In this document: piece by piece, positions 10,141-18,380 of the stretch
Layout of the letters: every line of letters begins with the position of its first letter
How positions within the stretch are numbered: the stretch's first letter is position 1
Origin: an uncultured Elioraea sp.
GTDB taxonomy: Bacteria; Pseudomonadota; Alphaproteobacteria; Acetobacterales; Acetobacteraceae
DNA length: 64,000 nucleotides
Assembly (NCBI GenBank): GCA_937928775.1
Contig: CALFVI010000038.1
Span: 16,213-80,212 of the forward strand
Direction: 5' to 3'
Program-made: the position numbers and the translations under genes
The notes under the pieces: generated by a model
The model's input: the letters and a program-made list of their open reading frames with translations, nothing else
The model's database searches: none
Told to the model about the DNA's origin: nothing

Positions 10141-11104
10141 ATGTCCATCCGTTCGCGCCCCATGCCCAGGCCGCTCGATCCCCTGAAGGTCCGCGACCCG
10201 TGTCTCACTGCGAAGGGCGAACCCCGCGCCTCTGTCGCCCTCGAAGCGCTGCGCACGCTGTGGTTCAACACCGGCACGCTGTGCAACACTGCGCACATTG
10301 CTACATCGAATCGAGCCCGCGCAACGATTGGCTCGTGTATCTGAGCGCCGCGGAGGTGGCCGCCTTTCTCGACGAGGCCGAGGCGCTGGGCGCGCCGGTT
10401 GAGACGGTCGGCTTCACCGGTGGCGAGCCGTTCATGAACCGCGCCCTCCCCGCCATGCTTGTCGACGTGCTCGCCCGGCCCTGTCGCCTCACCGCCATCG
10501 TGCGCACCAACGCCATGGCGCCGCTCGGGCAGAAGCGCGCCACCCTGCTTGCCCGACGCGATCGTTTCGGGCCGGAACGGCTGATCCTGCGCGTGTCGCT
10601 CGACCACTTACGCGCCGATCGCCACGACCTCGAACGGGGCCCGGGCAGTTTTGTCAACGCGATGGAGGGGCTCGCCTGGCTCGCCCGCGAGGGCTTCACT
10701 GTCCATGTCGCGGGCCGGGCAGGCTTCACCGAGGAAACCTAGGACGCGCTAAGCGAGGGCTTCGCCCGCTTGTTCACCGAACGCGCGATCCCGATTGATG
10801 CAGAGGGTCCCATCGCGCTCACCCTGTTCCCCGAGATGGACCCGACCATCGACGTACCGGAGATCACGCAAGCCTGCTGAAGCATCCTCGGCAAGAGCCC
10901 GGCGAGCGTGATGTGCGCCACCTCGCGCATGGTGGTGAAAGGCAAAGGGCGGAGCGCCGGGCCGTGGTCGCCTGCCCCCTCCACCCCTCCGACCCGCAGT
11001 TCGAACTTGACGCCACCCTCGCCTCTGCATCACGGCCTGTGCAACTGAACCACCCGTACTGGGCGAAGTTCTGCGTCCTCGGCGGTGGTGCCTGCAGCCG
11101 CTGA
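10141..11104 (+). pseudogene. Radical SAM protein, decayed
   Basis: A good GAGGAG precedes the ATG at 10141. The frame reads TLWFNTGTLCN, carrying the first cysteine of a CxxxCxxC cluster motif. A frameshift near 10288 puts the other two cysteines (CAHCYIES) in the next frame. That frame continues as a recognisable radical SAM core (TVGFTGGEPFMN) until TAG at 10740-10742, resumes with PIDAEGP and DPTIDVPEITQAC, meets TGA at 10878-10880 in place of an expected Trp, and shifts again near 10950 before the C-terminal FCVLGGGACS at 11104. Two frameshifts and two stops, with a split iron-sulfur motif, rule out a working enzyme. Original function unknown. Confidence 0.85.
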
Positions 11105-11112
11105 GGTCTTCG

Positions 11113-11862
11113 TCATGGCGGCGGGAAGCGCCGCGGGCGAAGCCCCGCCTGGAACCAGGTGACGAAGCTCACGATGTCGAACACGGGCACGCCGAGCGCC
11201 TCTTGTAAGTCGGCCGCATAGGGCGGCATATTGGTGCACTCGAGCACCACCGCGCCGACGTCGGGGTGCCTGCGCAGCAGCGTGCGCCCTGCCTCCAGCA
11301 TATCCTCGCGCGCGAGGGCGATGTCGAGATCCTCGGCCTCGGCCTTGATGAGCACGCGGAACAGTTCGCGCCCGGTCTCGACCCCCACCACAGGCGTATC
11401 CGGCGGGCAGCCTGCAGCGCGAAGATGCGCCTCCGTCAGGCTCGTCGCACAGATGGTGATCACCCCCACACGCTGCCCCGGCGGCAGCAGCGCCTGCACG
11501 AGCGGCACCTGCATCAGACTCGACGCGGCGACAGGAACGTTGACCCGGGCGGCGAGCTCAGCCTGGAACAGGCTGAGGAAGCCGCAATTGGTGGTGATGC
11601 CCTCGCAGCCGAGCGCGACGAGCTCTTCCGCTGCACGGGCGAAGTCCTCGAACAGGCCGCGCGCCCCCTCCAGCACCACGCGTTCCGGGCTTGCCCCGCG
11701 CACAACCCGGAACAGCACCGGGAACGGCCAGGTCAGGCCGTTGCCCATGTCGCCCGGGATGCGCGGAAACCGCGCGTCCAGCATCAGGATACCGACTGGA
11801 CAGCCGTAGACGCTCTTGCCGCCGCGCGCCACCGGCACGGCGGGGGTGGTCCAGAGGTTCAT
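11113..11862 (-). CDS. Aspartate/glutamate racemase-family protein
   Basis: A 249-residue protein of the Asp/Glu/hydantoin racemase superfamily. The two halves each carry the expected catalytic cysteine: EGITTNCGFLSLFQ in the first and VVLECTNMPPYAAD in the second. The family also contains arylmalonate decarboxylases and maleate isomerases, so racemization is not certain. The ATG at 11862 (MNLWTTPAVPV) is chosen because upstream sequence in the frame has no family similarity. The divergent neighbour is a Bug-type periplasmic receptor starting 69 bases away, which suggests a shared small-acid substrate (inference). Confidence 0.78.
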   Translation of the reverse strand: MNLWTTPAVPVARGGKSVYGCPVGILMLDARFPRIPGDMGNGLTWPFPVLFRVVRGASPERVVLEGARGLFEDFARAAEELVALGCEGITTNCGFLSLFQAELAARVNVPVAASSLMQVPLVQALLPPGQRVGVITICATSLTEAHLRAAGCPPDTPVVGVETGRELFRVLIKAEAEDLDIALAREDMLEAGRTLLRRHPDVGAVVLECTNMPPYAADLQEALGVPVFDIVSFVTWFQAGLRPRRFPPP

Positions 11863-11931
11863 CGGGTCATCGTTGCGTGCGTTGCCATTAGGGGCAGAAT
11901 AGGGGCTGAAACCGAGACGCGGGAGGTCTCG

Positions 11932-12918
11932 ATGCGGCCTATTCGTTTCGCTCTCGCCCTGATCGCCCTGGCGGGACTGCTCTGCCAACCGGCAGCGGCG
12001 CAAGCCTTCCCGCAGGCCGGCAAACCCATCACCATCGTCGGCGGCTTTCCGAACGGATCCGGCACCGACATCTATGCGCGACGCCTCGCCGACCCCCTCG
12101 GCCGCGCGCTCGGGGCGAGCGTCATCGTCGACAACCGCGTCGGGGCCGGCGGCAACATCGCCATGGACCAGGTGGCGAAGGCCGAGGCGGATGGCCACAC
12201 CATTCTCTTCGCCACCTCGGCCATGCTGGCGATCAACCCCGCCCTCTATGCACGGATGCCGATCGATACGATGCGCGATCTCGCCCCTGTGATCGCGCTT
12301 GCCGAGGTGCCAAACGCGCTCACCGTCTCGCCCGAGAAGCGGCCGCACTTCACCGACTGCAGGGCAGTGATCGCGGCGGCCAGAGCACGCCCCGGTGCAC
12401 TGAACTACGCCTCGACGGGCAACGGCACCTCGACCCACCTCGCCGGCGCGCAGTTCGCCGCTGCTGCAGGGCTTGAGATCGTGCACGTGCCCTATCGCGG
12501 CGGCCCCTTCGCCATGCAGGCCCTGCTTGCGGGCGATGTCGACGTCTTCCTGCACCAGACCCCTGCCCTGGTTGGCCCCTTCCGGCAGGGCCAGGTGCAG
12601 CTGCTTGGCGTGACCAGCCGCGAGCCGCTGAAGGCCTTTCCTGGGGTGCCCACCATGGCCGACGCCTGCAGCCTGCCCGGCTTCGCCTCCACCACCTGGT
12701 ATCTGCTCGCCGTGCCGGCGCGCACGCCCGAGGTCATCATTGCGCGGCTGGAACGCGCGGTGCGCGAGGTGATTTCAGCACCCGATTTCGTCGCCTGGGT
12801 GGAGGAGCTCGGCCTCACACCCATGGGCCAAGGTCCGGCAGAGGCGCGCGCCCTGCTGGCAAAGGACCTCGTCACCTGGGCCGAGGTGGTTCGCCGCGCC
12901 GGCGCGCGGGTCGACTGA
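11932..12918 (+). CDS. Bug/TctC-family periplasmic solute receptor
   Basis: A 328-residue protein with a Sec signal peptide (MRPIRFALALIALAGLL, cleavage probably after AAAQA) and the family pattern: PITIVGGFPNGSGTDIYARRLADPL, GAGGNIAMDQVAKAEADGHT, ALNYASTGNGTSTHLAG, VPYRGG and the VPARTPEVIIARLERAV segment. These receptors bind small carboxylates, often for a TctAB partner. No TctA or TctB lies next to it, so it is an orphan receptor. GGGAGG lies 6 bases before the ATG. Confidence 0.9.
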   Translation: MRPIRFALALIALAGLLCQPAAAQAFPQAGKPITIVGGFPNGSGTDIYARRLADPLGRALGASVIVDNRVGAGGNIAMDQVAKAEADGHTILFATSAMLAINPALYARMPIDTMRDLAPVIALAEVPNALTVSPEKRPHFTDCRAVIAAARARPGALNYASTGNGTSTHLAGAQFAAAAGLEIVHVPYRGGPFAMQALLAGDVDVFLHQTPALVGPFRQGQVQLLGVTSREPLKAFPGVPTMADACSLPGFASTTWYLLAVPARTPEVIIARLERAVREVISAPDFVAWVEELGLTPMGQGPAEARALLAKDLVTWAEVVRRAGARVD

Positions 12919-12937
12919 GACGCAGCGCTCGGAAACC

Positions 12938-13792
12938 TTAGAGACCGAGGATCCGTCGTGCCTGCACCAGGTGCGGGCGGTCGATCATCCGCCCGTTTAG
13001 CGACACGACCCCCGCAGTCGGCGCGGCGTCGAAGGCAGCGATCACGGCTTCCGCCCAGGCCCTCTCCTCGGCCGTCGGAGCATAGGCCTCCTCGATGACG
13101 GCTACCTGCGCCGGGTGGATGGCGAGCCGACCGGCAAAACCGAGCCGCCGCCCCTCAGCGCAGTCGCGGCGCAATCCCTCGAGATCGCGGGCAGCGGCGT
13201 GCACGGTGTCGAGGGCGGGCACGCCGGCGGCCGCAGCGGCGATGAGGGTGAGAGACCGGGCGAGGCGATAGGGCTCATCCCAGCTGCCATCCTCGCGCCG
13301 GTTCGCTTTCGCGCCCAAGGCAGCGGCGAGATCCTCTCCCCCCCAGGTCAGGGCGGCGAGGCGTGGTGCGCCCGCATACTCGCGCAACGCGAAGAGCGCC
13401 GCTGGCGTTTCAGTCACGATCGGCAGCACTGCGATCGACCCCTCGCTCAGCCCCTCACGTGCCTCGAGCGCAGAGAGGGCGGCATCAAGCCGCACGAGGT
13501 CTTCGCGACCGGAACATTTCGGCAGCACAATCCCCGCGGGGCGGGCGGAGACGATGGCGGCGAGATCGGCCATTGTCAGACCCGTCTCCCACGCATTGAC
13601 CCGCACCCAGGCGGAAGGTGAAGCGCCGCGCGTGCGCAGCCAGGCCGCTGCCATCTCGCGCGCCAGAGGCTTGCGGTCGGGACCGACCGAGTCCTCGAGA
13701 TCGAGGATCACCGCTCCCGCCCCGCTCTCCCCCGCCCGCGCGAGCTTGCGTTCCGAATCGGCAGGGACGAACAGCCAGGAGCGCGCGATCAT
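12938..13792 (-). CDS. CitE-like CoA ester lyase (HpcH/HpaI family)
   Basis: A 284-residue TIM-barrel protein of the citrate lyase beta-like group. It shows RSWLFVPADSERKLARA, the magnesium ligand region AVILDLEDSVGPDRK, IVLPKCSGREDL, VLPIVTETPAALFAL, LTWGGEDLAAALGA and the C-terminal GRLAIHPAQVAVIEEAY. Free-standing CitE-like enzymes split or condense malyl-, methylmalyl- or citramalyl-CoA. Its first codons overlap the stop of the MaoC-type hydratase gene by 4 bases (ATGA), so the two are translationally coupled and likely act on consecutive CoA esters. Confidence 0.87.
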   Translation of the reverse strand: MIARSWLFVPADSERKLARAGESGAGAVILDLEDSVGPDRKPLAREMAAAWLRTRGASPSAWVRVNAWETGLTMADLAAIVSARPAGIVLPKCSGREDLVRLDAALSALEAREGLSEGSIAVLPIVTETPAALFALREYAGAPRLAALTWGGEDLAAALGAKANRREDGSWDEPYRLARSLTLIAAAAAGVPALDTVHAAARDLEGLRRDCAEGRRLGFAGRLAIHPAQVAVIEEAYAPTAEERAWAEAVIAAFDAAPTAGVVSLNGRMIDRPHLVQARRILGL

Positions 13793-14256
13793 GCGGATGA
13801 TGGCTCAGGCGGGCGCTTGCGCATCAGGGCCACACGCCGGCATCGCGCTACAACGGTCTCGTCCTGCTTCATCGCCTCGTGCAGGAAGGTGACGATGCCC
13901 TCGCTTGGGCGGGAGCGGCTCTCCCGCCGGCCAACGACCGTGGTGCGCACGCGGATCGTGTCGCCGGGGAAAAGAGGCGCGGGGAAGGCCACCTCGTCGA
14001 AGCCGAGATTGGCCACCGCGGTGCCGAGTGTGGTGTCGTGCACCGAAATCCCCACCATCAGCCCGAGCGTGTAAAGCGAGTTCACGATCGGCCGGCCGAA
14101 GGGAGAAGCCTTCATCGCTTCGGCGTCGAGATGCAGCGCGGCCGGATTCATGGTCAGCGCGCAGAACAGAACGTTGTCGGCATCCGTCACCGTACGGCGG
14201 ATGGGATGCTCGATCACCATCCCCTCCCGGAACTCCTCGAACCAGAGGCCTGGCAT
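13789..14256 (-). CDS. MaoC-family acyl-CoA dehydratase
   Basis: A 155-residue single hot-dog domain. The N-terminal LWFEEFREGMVIEHPIRRTVTDADN and NPAALHLDAEAMKASPFGRPIVNS cover the usual catalytic D-x(4)-H-type segment, and PLFPGDTIRVRTTVVGRRESRSRP is the typical C-terminal strand pair. The sequence resembles mesaconyl-CoA or 2-enoyl-CoA hydratases that pair with CitE-like lyases. It lies between gpt upstream (1-base overlap) and the lyase downstream (4-base overlap). Confidence 0.85.
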   Translation of the reverse strand: MPGLWFEEFREGMVIEHPIRRTVTDADNVLFCALTMNPAALHLDAEAMKASPFGRPIVNSLYTLGLMVGISVHDTTLGTAVANLGFDEVAFPAPLFPGDTIRVRTTVVGRRESRSRPSEGIVTFLHEAMKQDETVVARCRRVALMRKRPPEPSSA

Positions 14257-14735
14257 TAGCGCACCCCGTTCGCCTTGGCGATGGGCTGCACGAACTGCGG
14301 CTCGGTATCCCAGGGGAACAGGATCCAGGTGTCCTGGCTCACTTCGGTGACGTAGGTGTCCACCATCGGTTTGCCGGCGGGCTTAGCGTAGACGGTAGCG
14401 AGATGCGCCTTCGGCAGCAGCTCGCGTACGGCGCGCGCGGTGGTGCCGGTATCGACCAGATCGTCGATAATCAACCAGCCCGCGCCGTCTCCCGCCGCTG
14501 CCGGTGGCTTGGTGACGCGCGGCTGGCCGCGATCCATCTCCTCGTAGGTGACGACGCTCACCGATTCGATCAGGCGGCAGTCGAGTTCGCGGGCAACGAT
14601 GGCGGCGGGGATAAGGCCCCCGCGCGTGATGGCGACGATGCCGCGCCAGAGGCCGAGCGGGAGGAGCTTCCAGGCGAGCGCCTTGCCGTCGCGATGTAAC
14701 TGGTCCCAGGTGACGGTATAGAACTTGCGGCTCAC
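14256..14735 (-). CDS. gpt: Xanthine-guanine phosphoribosyltransferase
   Basis: A 159-residue purine salvage enzyme that makes XMP or GMP from the base and [28 protein letters not shown] matches the E. coli Gpt N terminus. The PRPP loop is [16 protein letters not shown], and the C terminus has [13 protein letters not shown]. It is the first gene of a minus-strand trio with the MaoC hydratase and the CitE-like lyase, although no metabolic link between purine salvage and those enzymes is obvious. Confidence 0.96.
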   Translation of the reverse strand: MSRKFYTVTWDQLHRDGKALAWKLLPLGLWRGIVAITRGGLIPAAIVARELDCRLIESVSVVTYEEMDRGQPRVTKPPAAAGDGAGWLIIDDLVDTGTTARAVRELLPKAHLATVYAKPAGKPMVDTYVTEVSQDTWILFPWDTEPQFVQPIAKANGVR

Positions 14736-14847
14736 GGGCTCCTCGGTGGCAGATGCGGCGCTCTAGCATGCGGCCGCCGGGGCCGGGAGAGGCATGCGGG
14801 CGGGATCGGCGTTGCGCCGCCGGCCTCCCCTCCGGCATACGCTGCGC

Positions 14848-16113
14848 ATGGACGCCGCCCATCCTCTCATCGCAACGATCGGCCTTGGTCTCGTCTACGC
14901 GCTCGCCGGCGGCACGCTCGCCGCGCTGGCGCGGCTGCCGCCAATTGTTGGCTACCTTGCTGCCGGGATCATGCTCGGGCCGCATACGCCGGGCTTCGTC
15001 GGCGACCAGGCGACGGCGCTCGAACTTGCCGAACTTGGCGTTATCCTACTGATGTTCGGGGTCGGGCTGCATTTCTCTCCCGCCGAGCTTCTTGCAGTAC
15101 GCCGCGTCGCCCTGCCGGGCGCGGTCGTGCAGATGGCGACCGCCACCGCGCTCGGCGCCGTGGTGGCGCGGCAGTGGGGCTGGCCCTGGCCCGCCGCCGT
15201 GGTGTTCGGCCTAAGCCTCTCCGTCGCGTCCACGGTGGTGCTTCTGCGCGCGCTGACCGAGCGCGGCACGCTCGCCTCGCCAGAGGGGCGCATCGCGGTC
15301 GGCTGGCTGGTCGTCGAGGACATCGTCGTCGTCGTCGCGCTCGTGCTGTTGCCGGCTGCGGCGGGGTTCCTTGGCGGCATGCCGGCTGGCCTCGCTGCGG
15401 CGAAGACCGAGGATGTGGTGTGGGCGCTCGGCCTGACCATCGGCAAGCTCGCTCTCTTCGTCGCGCTGATGGTGCCGTTCGGCCGCCGTGCTGTGCCTTG
15501 GCTTTTGGTGATGGTCGCGCACCTGAAGTCGCGCGAGCTGTTCACGCTTGCCGCGCTCAGCATGGCGATCGGCATCGCCTTCCTCTCAGCCAAGGTGTTC
15601 GGCGTGAGCTTCGCGCTGGGGGCCTTCTTCGCTGGCATGGTGATGCACGGCTCGGGGATGGCCACGCGTGCAGCGGAACAATCCCTTCCGTTTCGCGATG
15701 CCTTCGCCGTGCTGTTTTTCGTGGCGGTGGGGATGATGTTCGACCCGGCGACCCTGGTTGAGAACCCCCTCGCGGTCGCGGCGACGGTTGCCATCGTCGT
15801 GCTCGGCAAATCAGCGGCGGCGATTGCGCTGATGGTGGCCTTCCGCCAGCCGCCCGCCGTGATCTGGACGGTTGCCGCCGCTCTCGCCCAGGTCGGGGAG
15901 CTCACACTGGTGATGGCGGATCAGGCGTTGCGGCTCGGCCTCATGCCCGCGGCAGGGCGCGATCTTGCGGTTGCTGCGGTGTTGATCTCGATCGCGCTAA
16001 ACCCATTCGCCTTCATCCTGGCCACCCGGCTGGGTCGAGTTCGGGCAAGCACAAACCGGAGAACAGAGGAGCCTGCGGCCGCTGCCACAGGCTCCGTCAC
16101 ATCTTCTGACTGA
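14848..16113 (+). CDS. CPA2-type cation/proton antiporter lacking an RCK domain
   Basis: A 421-residue membrane protein with about 12 hydrophobic segments, close to E. coli YbaL (KefB/C-like). Examples are PPIVGYLAAGIMLGPHTPGF, AELGVILLMFGVGLHFSP, LSLSVASTVVLLRALTERG and GWLVVEDIVVVVALVLLP. YbaL carries a C-terminal TrkA-N/RCK domain that gates the channel. Here the protein ends soon after the last membrane segment with a short polar tail, so that domain is absent. The start at 14848 matches homologues. An ATG at 14794 with GGGAGAGG just before it is a serious alternative and would add 18 basic residues. Confidence 0.88.
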   Translation: MDAAHPLIATIGLGLVYALAGGTLAALARLPPIVGYLAAGIMLGPHTPGFVGDQATALELAELGVILLMFGVGLHFSPAELLAVRRVALPGAVVQMATATALGAVVARQWGWPWPAAVVFGLSLSVASTVVLLRALTERGTLASPEGRIAVGWLVVEDIVVVVALVLLPAAAGFLGGMPAGLAAAKTEDVVWALGLTIGKLALFVALMVPFGRRAVPWLLVMVAHLKSRELFTLAALSMAIGIAFLSAKVFGVSFALGAFFAGMVMHGSGMATRAAEQSLPFRDAFAVLFFVAVGMMFDPATLVENPLAVAATVAIVVLGKSAAAIALMVAFRQPPAVIWTVAAALAQVGELTLVMADQALRLGLMPAAGRDLAVAAVLISIALNPFAFILATRLGRVRASTNRRTEEPAAAATGSVTSSD

Positions 16114-16127
16114 GGTTCACTCTCTGT

Positions 16128-16583
16128 TCAGGCAGCCGCTTTGGCCTCAGTCTCGATCACCTGGGGCGCAGCCCGGCTGATCGGGATCTGCCGCGGGCGC
16201 AGGCTCTCCGGCACGACGCGCTTCAGCGCGATGTGTAGGAGCCCGTTCTCGAGGGTAGCGCCCTCAACCACCATGTGGTCGGCGAGCTCGAAGCGGCGTT
16301 CGAAGGCGCGACGGGCAATGCCGCGATGCAGGAACTGCCGCGGCTCCGCGTCTTTCGGCGCCCGGCCAGTAACGACGAGGGCATTGTCCTTTACCGTCAC
16401 CTCGAGATCGTTCTCGCTGAACCCAGCGACCGCCATAGTCAGGCGATACTGGTCTTCGCCCAGCTTCTCGATGTTGTAGGGCGGGTACCCACCATCAGCC
16501 GCCAACGCTCCCTCCATCAGTCGGGAAAGGCGGTCAAAGCCGATGGTGGCGCGGAACAGAGGGGTTAGGTCAAGCGTGTTCAT
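16128..16583 (-). CDS. Small heat shock protein (Hsp20/IbpA class)
   Basis: A 151-residue ATP-independent holdase that binds unfolding proteins. The N-terminal arm is MNTLDLTPLFRATIGFDRLSRL, followed by the alpha-crystallin domain (PYNIEKLGEDQYRLTMAVAGF, NALVVTGRAP, FLHRGIARRAFERRF, ENGLLHIALKRVVPES). The sequence is typical of proteobacterial class A IbpA/HspA proteins. The ATG at 16583 follows GGAGG directly, which is buried in the predicted RNA thermometer just upstream. It converges on the antiporter gene with a 14-base gap. Confidence 0.95.
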   Translation of the reverse strand: MNTLDLTPLFRATIGFDRLSRLMEGALAADGGYPPYNIEKLGEDQYRLTMAVAGFSENDLEVTVKDNALVVTGRAPKDAEPRQFLHRGIARRAFERRFELADHMVVEGATLENGLLHIALKRVVPESLRPRQIPISRAAPQVIETEAKAAA

Positions 16584-16625
16584 GGTCGGTCCTCCTTCTA
16601 CGAAGCAAGGTCCGCCCGGCCGACC
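16584..16625 (-). promoter_or_regulatory. ROSE-like RNA thermometer in the hsp20 5' leader
   Basis: In the minus-strand leader, CCUUGCUUC (16610 down to 16602) pairs through a GUA turn with GAAGGAGG (16598 to 16591), which is the ribosome-binding site. One G is left bulged opposite the Shine-Dalgarno sequence. This is the UYGCU/AGGA arrangement known from ROSE elements of rhizobial small heat shock genes. An outer stem GGUCGG (16625-16620) with CCGACC (16589-16584) closes the structure right up to the AUG. At low temperature the ribosome site and start codon would be masked, and heat would melt the helix. Read directly from the sequence; folding energy not computed. Confidence 0.75.
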
Positions 16626-16710
16626 TGAGCGTGCACCTGTACGCGATGCGCATCGGTGAGCCCAAGCCCGGCCGAACCGTCGAGGCCCCGCAGGCACCTC
16701 GACTAACGAT

Positions 16711-16739
16711 GAGCTAGGCAACAGATGCGATCTGTTCAA
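16711..16739 (-). promoter_or_regulatory. Possible heat-shock (sigma-32-type) promoter for hsp20
   Basis: On the minus strand TTGAAC (16739-16734) and CCTAGC/TAGCTC (16718-16711) are separated by 15-17 bases, resembling CTTGAA and CCTAT-type heat-shock elements. It would give a leader of about 120 bases that contains a further GTCGAGG/CCTCGAC hairpin and the thermometer. Tentative. Confidence 0.4.
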
Positions 16740-16769
16740 CCCCCGACGCGGTCCCAGACAGGACCAGAC

Positions 16770-17090
16770 TCACTTCTTCTTCTTCGCAGGCTGGCCCTTG
16801 GCGGGTGCGGCTGCGGCAGCCGGTGCCTTGCCGCCCTTGTTGACAGTCGCGGCCGCCTTGATGTTCACCTTCGAAAGATCGACCGCAAATCGCTTGTTGA
16901 ACTTCGACACCTGACCGCCTGTCTCCACCACCACGCGCTGCTGCCCGGTCCAGGCCGGGTGAGACTTCGGGTCGATGTCAAGGCGCAGAGTGTCGCCGGG
17001 CTTGCCCCAGGTCGAGCGGGTAACGAAGGAAGAGCCGTCCGTCATCACAACAGTGATTTCGTGGTAGTCGGGATGAATATCCTTCTTCAT
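16770..17090 (-). CDS. rpmE: Ribosomal protein L31, cysteine-free type with an Ala/Lys tail
   Basis: A 106-residue L31 of the zinc-independent alphaproteobacterial form: [25 protein letters not shown] segment [26 protein letters not shown] and FNKRF. No CxxC motifs are present. The ATG at 17090 follows AAGGGC by 9 bases. The last 40 residues are a low-complexity Ala/Pro/Lys extension ending PAKKKK that exceeds the common length of about 75-90. It lies upstream of hsp20 on the same strand with its stop 30 bases before the putative hsp20 promoter. Confidence 0.95.
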   Translation of the reverse strand: MKKDIHPDYHEITVVMTDGSSFVTRSTWGKPGDTLRLDIDPKSHPAWTGQQRVVVETGGQVSKFNKRFAVDLSKVNIKAAATVNKGGKAPAAAAAPAKGQPAKKKK

Positions 17091-17257
17091 CAGCTGCGCC
17101 CTTTGCACGGTAAGCTGCGGCGATGCCGACCGCCGCGCGAAGTGGGCCGATTAGCGGATGCCGGGCGGCAGCGCAACTCCGCGACCCAGCGGAGGATGGC
17201 GGCGGCAGCCGGCAGCGAGGTTGCAACGAACGCCCCACAGAACGGCATGTTCAGGTC

Positions 17258-18352
17258 ATGAGCAGAATCACGCGGATCGGCGTTCTCACCACCGGCGGGG
17301 ACTGCGCCGGCCTCAACGCTGCCATCCGCGCCGTCACCATCCGCGCGACGCGCGGCTACGGAGCGGAAGTCTTCGGCATCCTGCAGGGCACGCTCGGGCT
17401 GATGGAAGACCCGCCGCGCGCCATCCCGCTCAATGGGCAGACGAATGACACCGCACTGCTGCGCGCGGGCGGCACCATCCTAGGCAGCGTCAATCGCGGC
17501 AACCCGTTCCGCTTCCCAATCGAAGGCGGCGGGGAAGAGGACCGCTCCGCCTTGGTGCTGCGTGGGGTGGAACGGCTCGGGCTCGACGCCATCATCGGCA
17601 TCGGCGGCGACGGGTCGATGCGCATCATGCATCGGCTGATGCAGGTTGGACGGTTTCCGTTCGTCGGCATCCCGAAGACGATCGACAATGACCTCGCCGC
17701 CACCGAATATGCGATCGGCCACCACACGGCGGTCGAGGTGGCGATGGAAGCGCTCGATCGGCTGCAGCCGACCGCGGCCAGCCACACCCGCATCATGGAG
17801 CTGGAGGTGATGGGCCGGGATGCCGGCCACATCGCCCTCTCCGCCGGTGTGGCGGGTGGGGCAGACGTAATCCTGATCCCCGAGATTCCGTGGCGGCTCG
17901 AGGTGGTGGCCCGCGCCATCCTCGATCTGCGCGCGCGGGGGCGGAACTTCGCCCTCGTCGTGGTCGCCGAGGCCGTCCCCTCACCCGAGGGTGAGACGGT
18001 GCTCGCCGGCCCCTCTGCGGCGGGGGCGATGCCGCGGCTCGGCGGTGTGGGGGCGAGAATCGCCGCCGCGCTCGAGCGCGCCACGGGGGCGGAGGCGCGC
18101 GTCACGGTGCTCGGCCATGTGCAGCGCGGCGGCTCTCCAGGCACGCTCGACCGCCTGATCGCCTCCTCGATGGGCGTGCATGCGGTCGATCTTGCAATGA
18201 GCGGGCAGTTCGGGCGCATCGTGGTCTGGCGCGAGGGCCGGGTGGGAGATGCGCCCGTGGAAACCGCTGCCCAGCCCGCCCGCCCGGTCGACCCGCAAGG
18301 CGATCTCGTCCGCGTGGCGCGCGCTTTGGGAATTTGCTTCGGCGATTCGTGA
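17258..18352 (+). CDS. pfkA: 6-phosphofructokinase, ATP-type by signature
   Basis: A 364-residue phosphofructokinase that phosphorylates fructose 6-phosphate. GVLTTGGDCAGLNAAIRAV is the N-terminal nucleotide loop, GIGGDGSMRIMHRL carries the residue that separates phosphoryl donors, and GIPKTIDNDL holds the catalytic TIDND. Gly in GGDGS (position 104 in E. coli numbering) argues for ATP; PPi enzymes have Asp there. Lys in PKTIDND (position 124) is typical of the clade that includes both PPi and actinobacterial ATP enzymes. The ribosome site (CAGG) is weak. It diverges from rpmE. Confidence 0.9.
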   Translation: MSRITRIGVLTTGGDCAGLNAAIRAVTIRATRGYGAEVFGILQGTLGLMEDPPRAIPLNGQTNDTALLRAGGTILGSVNRGNPFRFPIEGGGEEDRSALVLRGVERLGLDAIIGIGGDGSMRIMHRLMQVGRFPFVGIPKTIDNDLAATEYAIGHHTAVEVAMEALDRLQPTAASHTRIMELEVMGRDAGHIALSAGVAGGADVILIPEIPWRLEVVARAILDLRARGRNFALVVVAEAVPSPEGETVLAGPSAAGAMPRLGGVGARIAAALERATGAEARVTVLGHVQRGGSPGTLDRLIASSMGVHAVDLAMSGQFGRIVVWREGRVGDAPVETAAQPARPVDPQGDLVRVARALGICFGDS

Positions 18353-18380
18353 CGAGCTCGCCGCCGCCGCGCTGCCGTGC

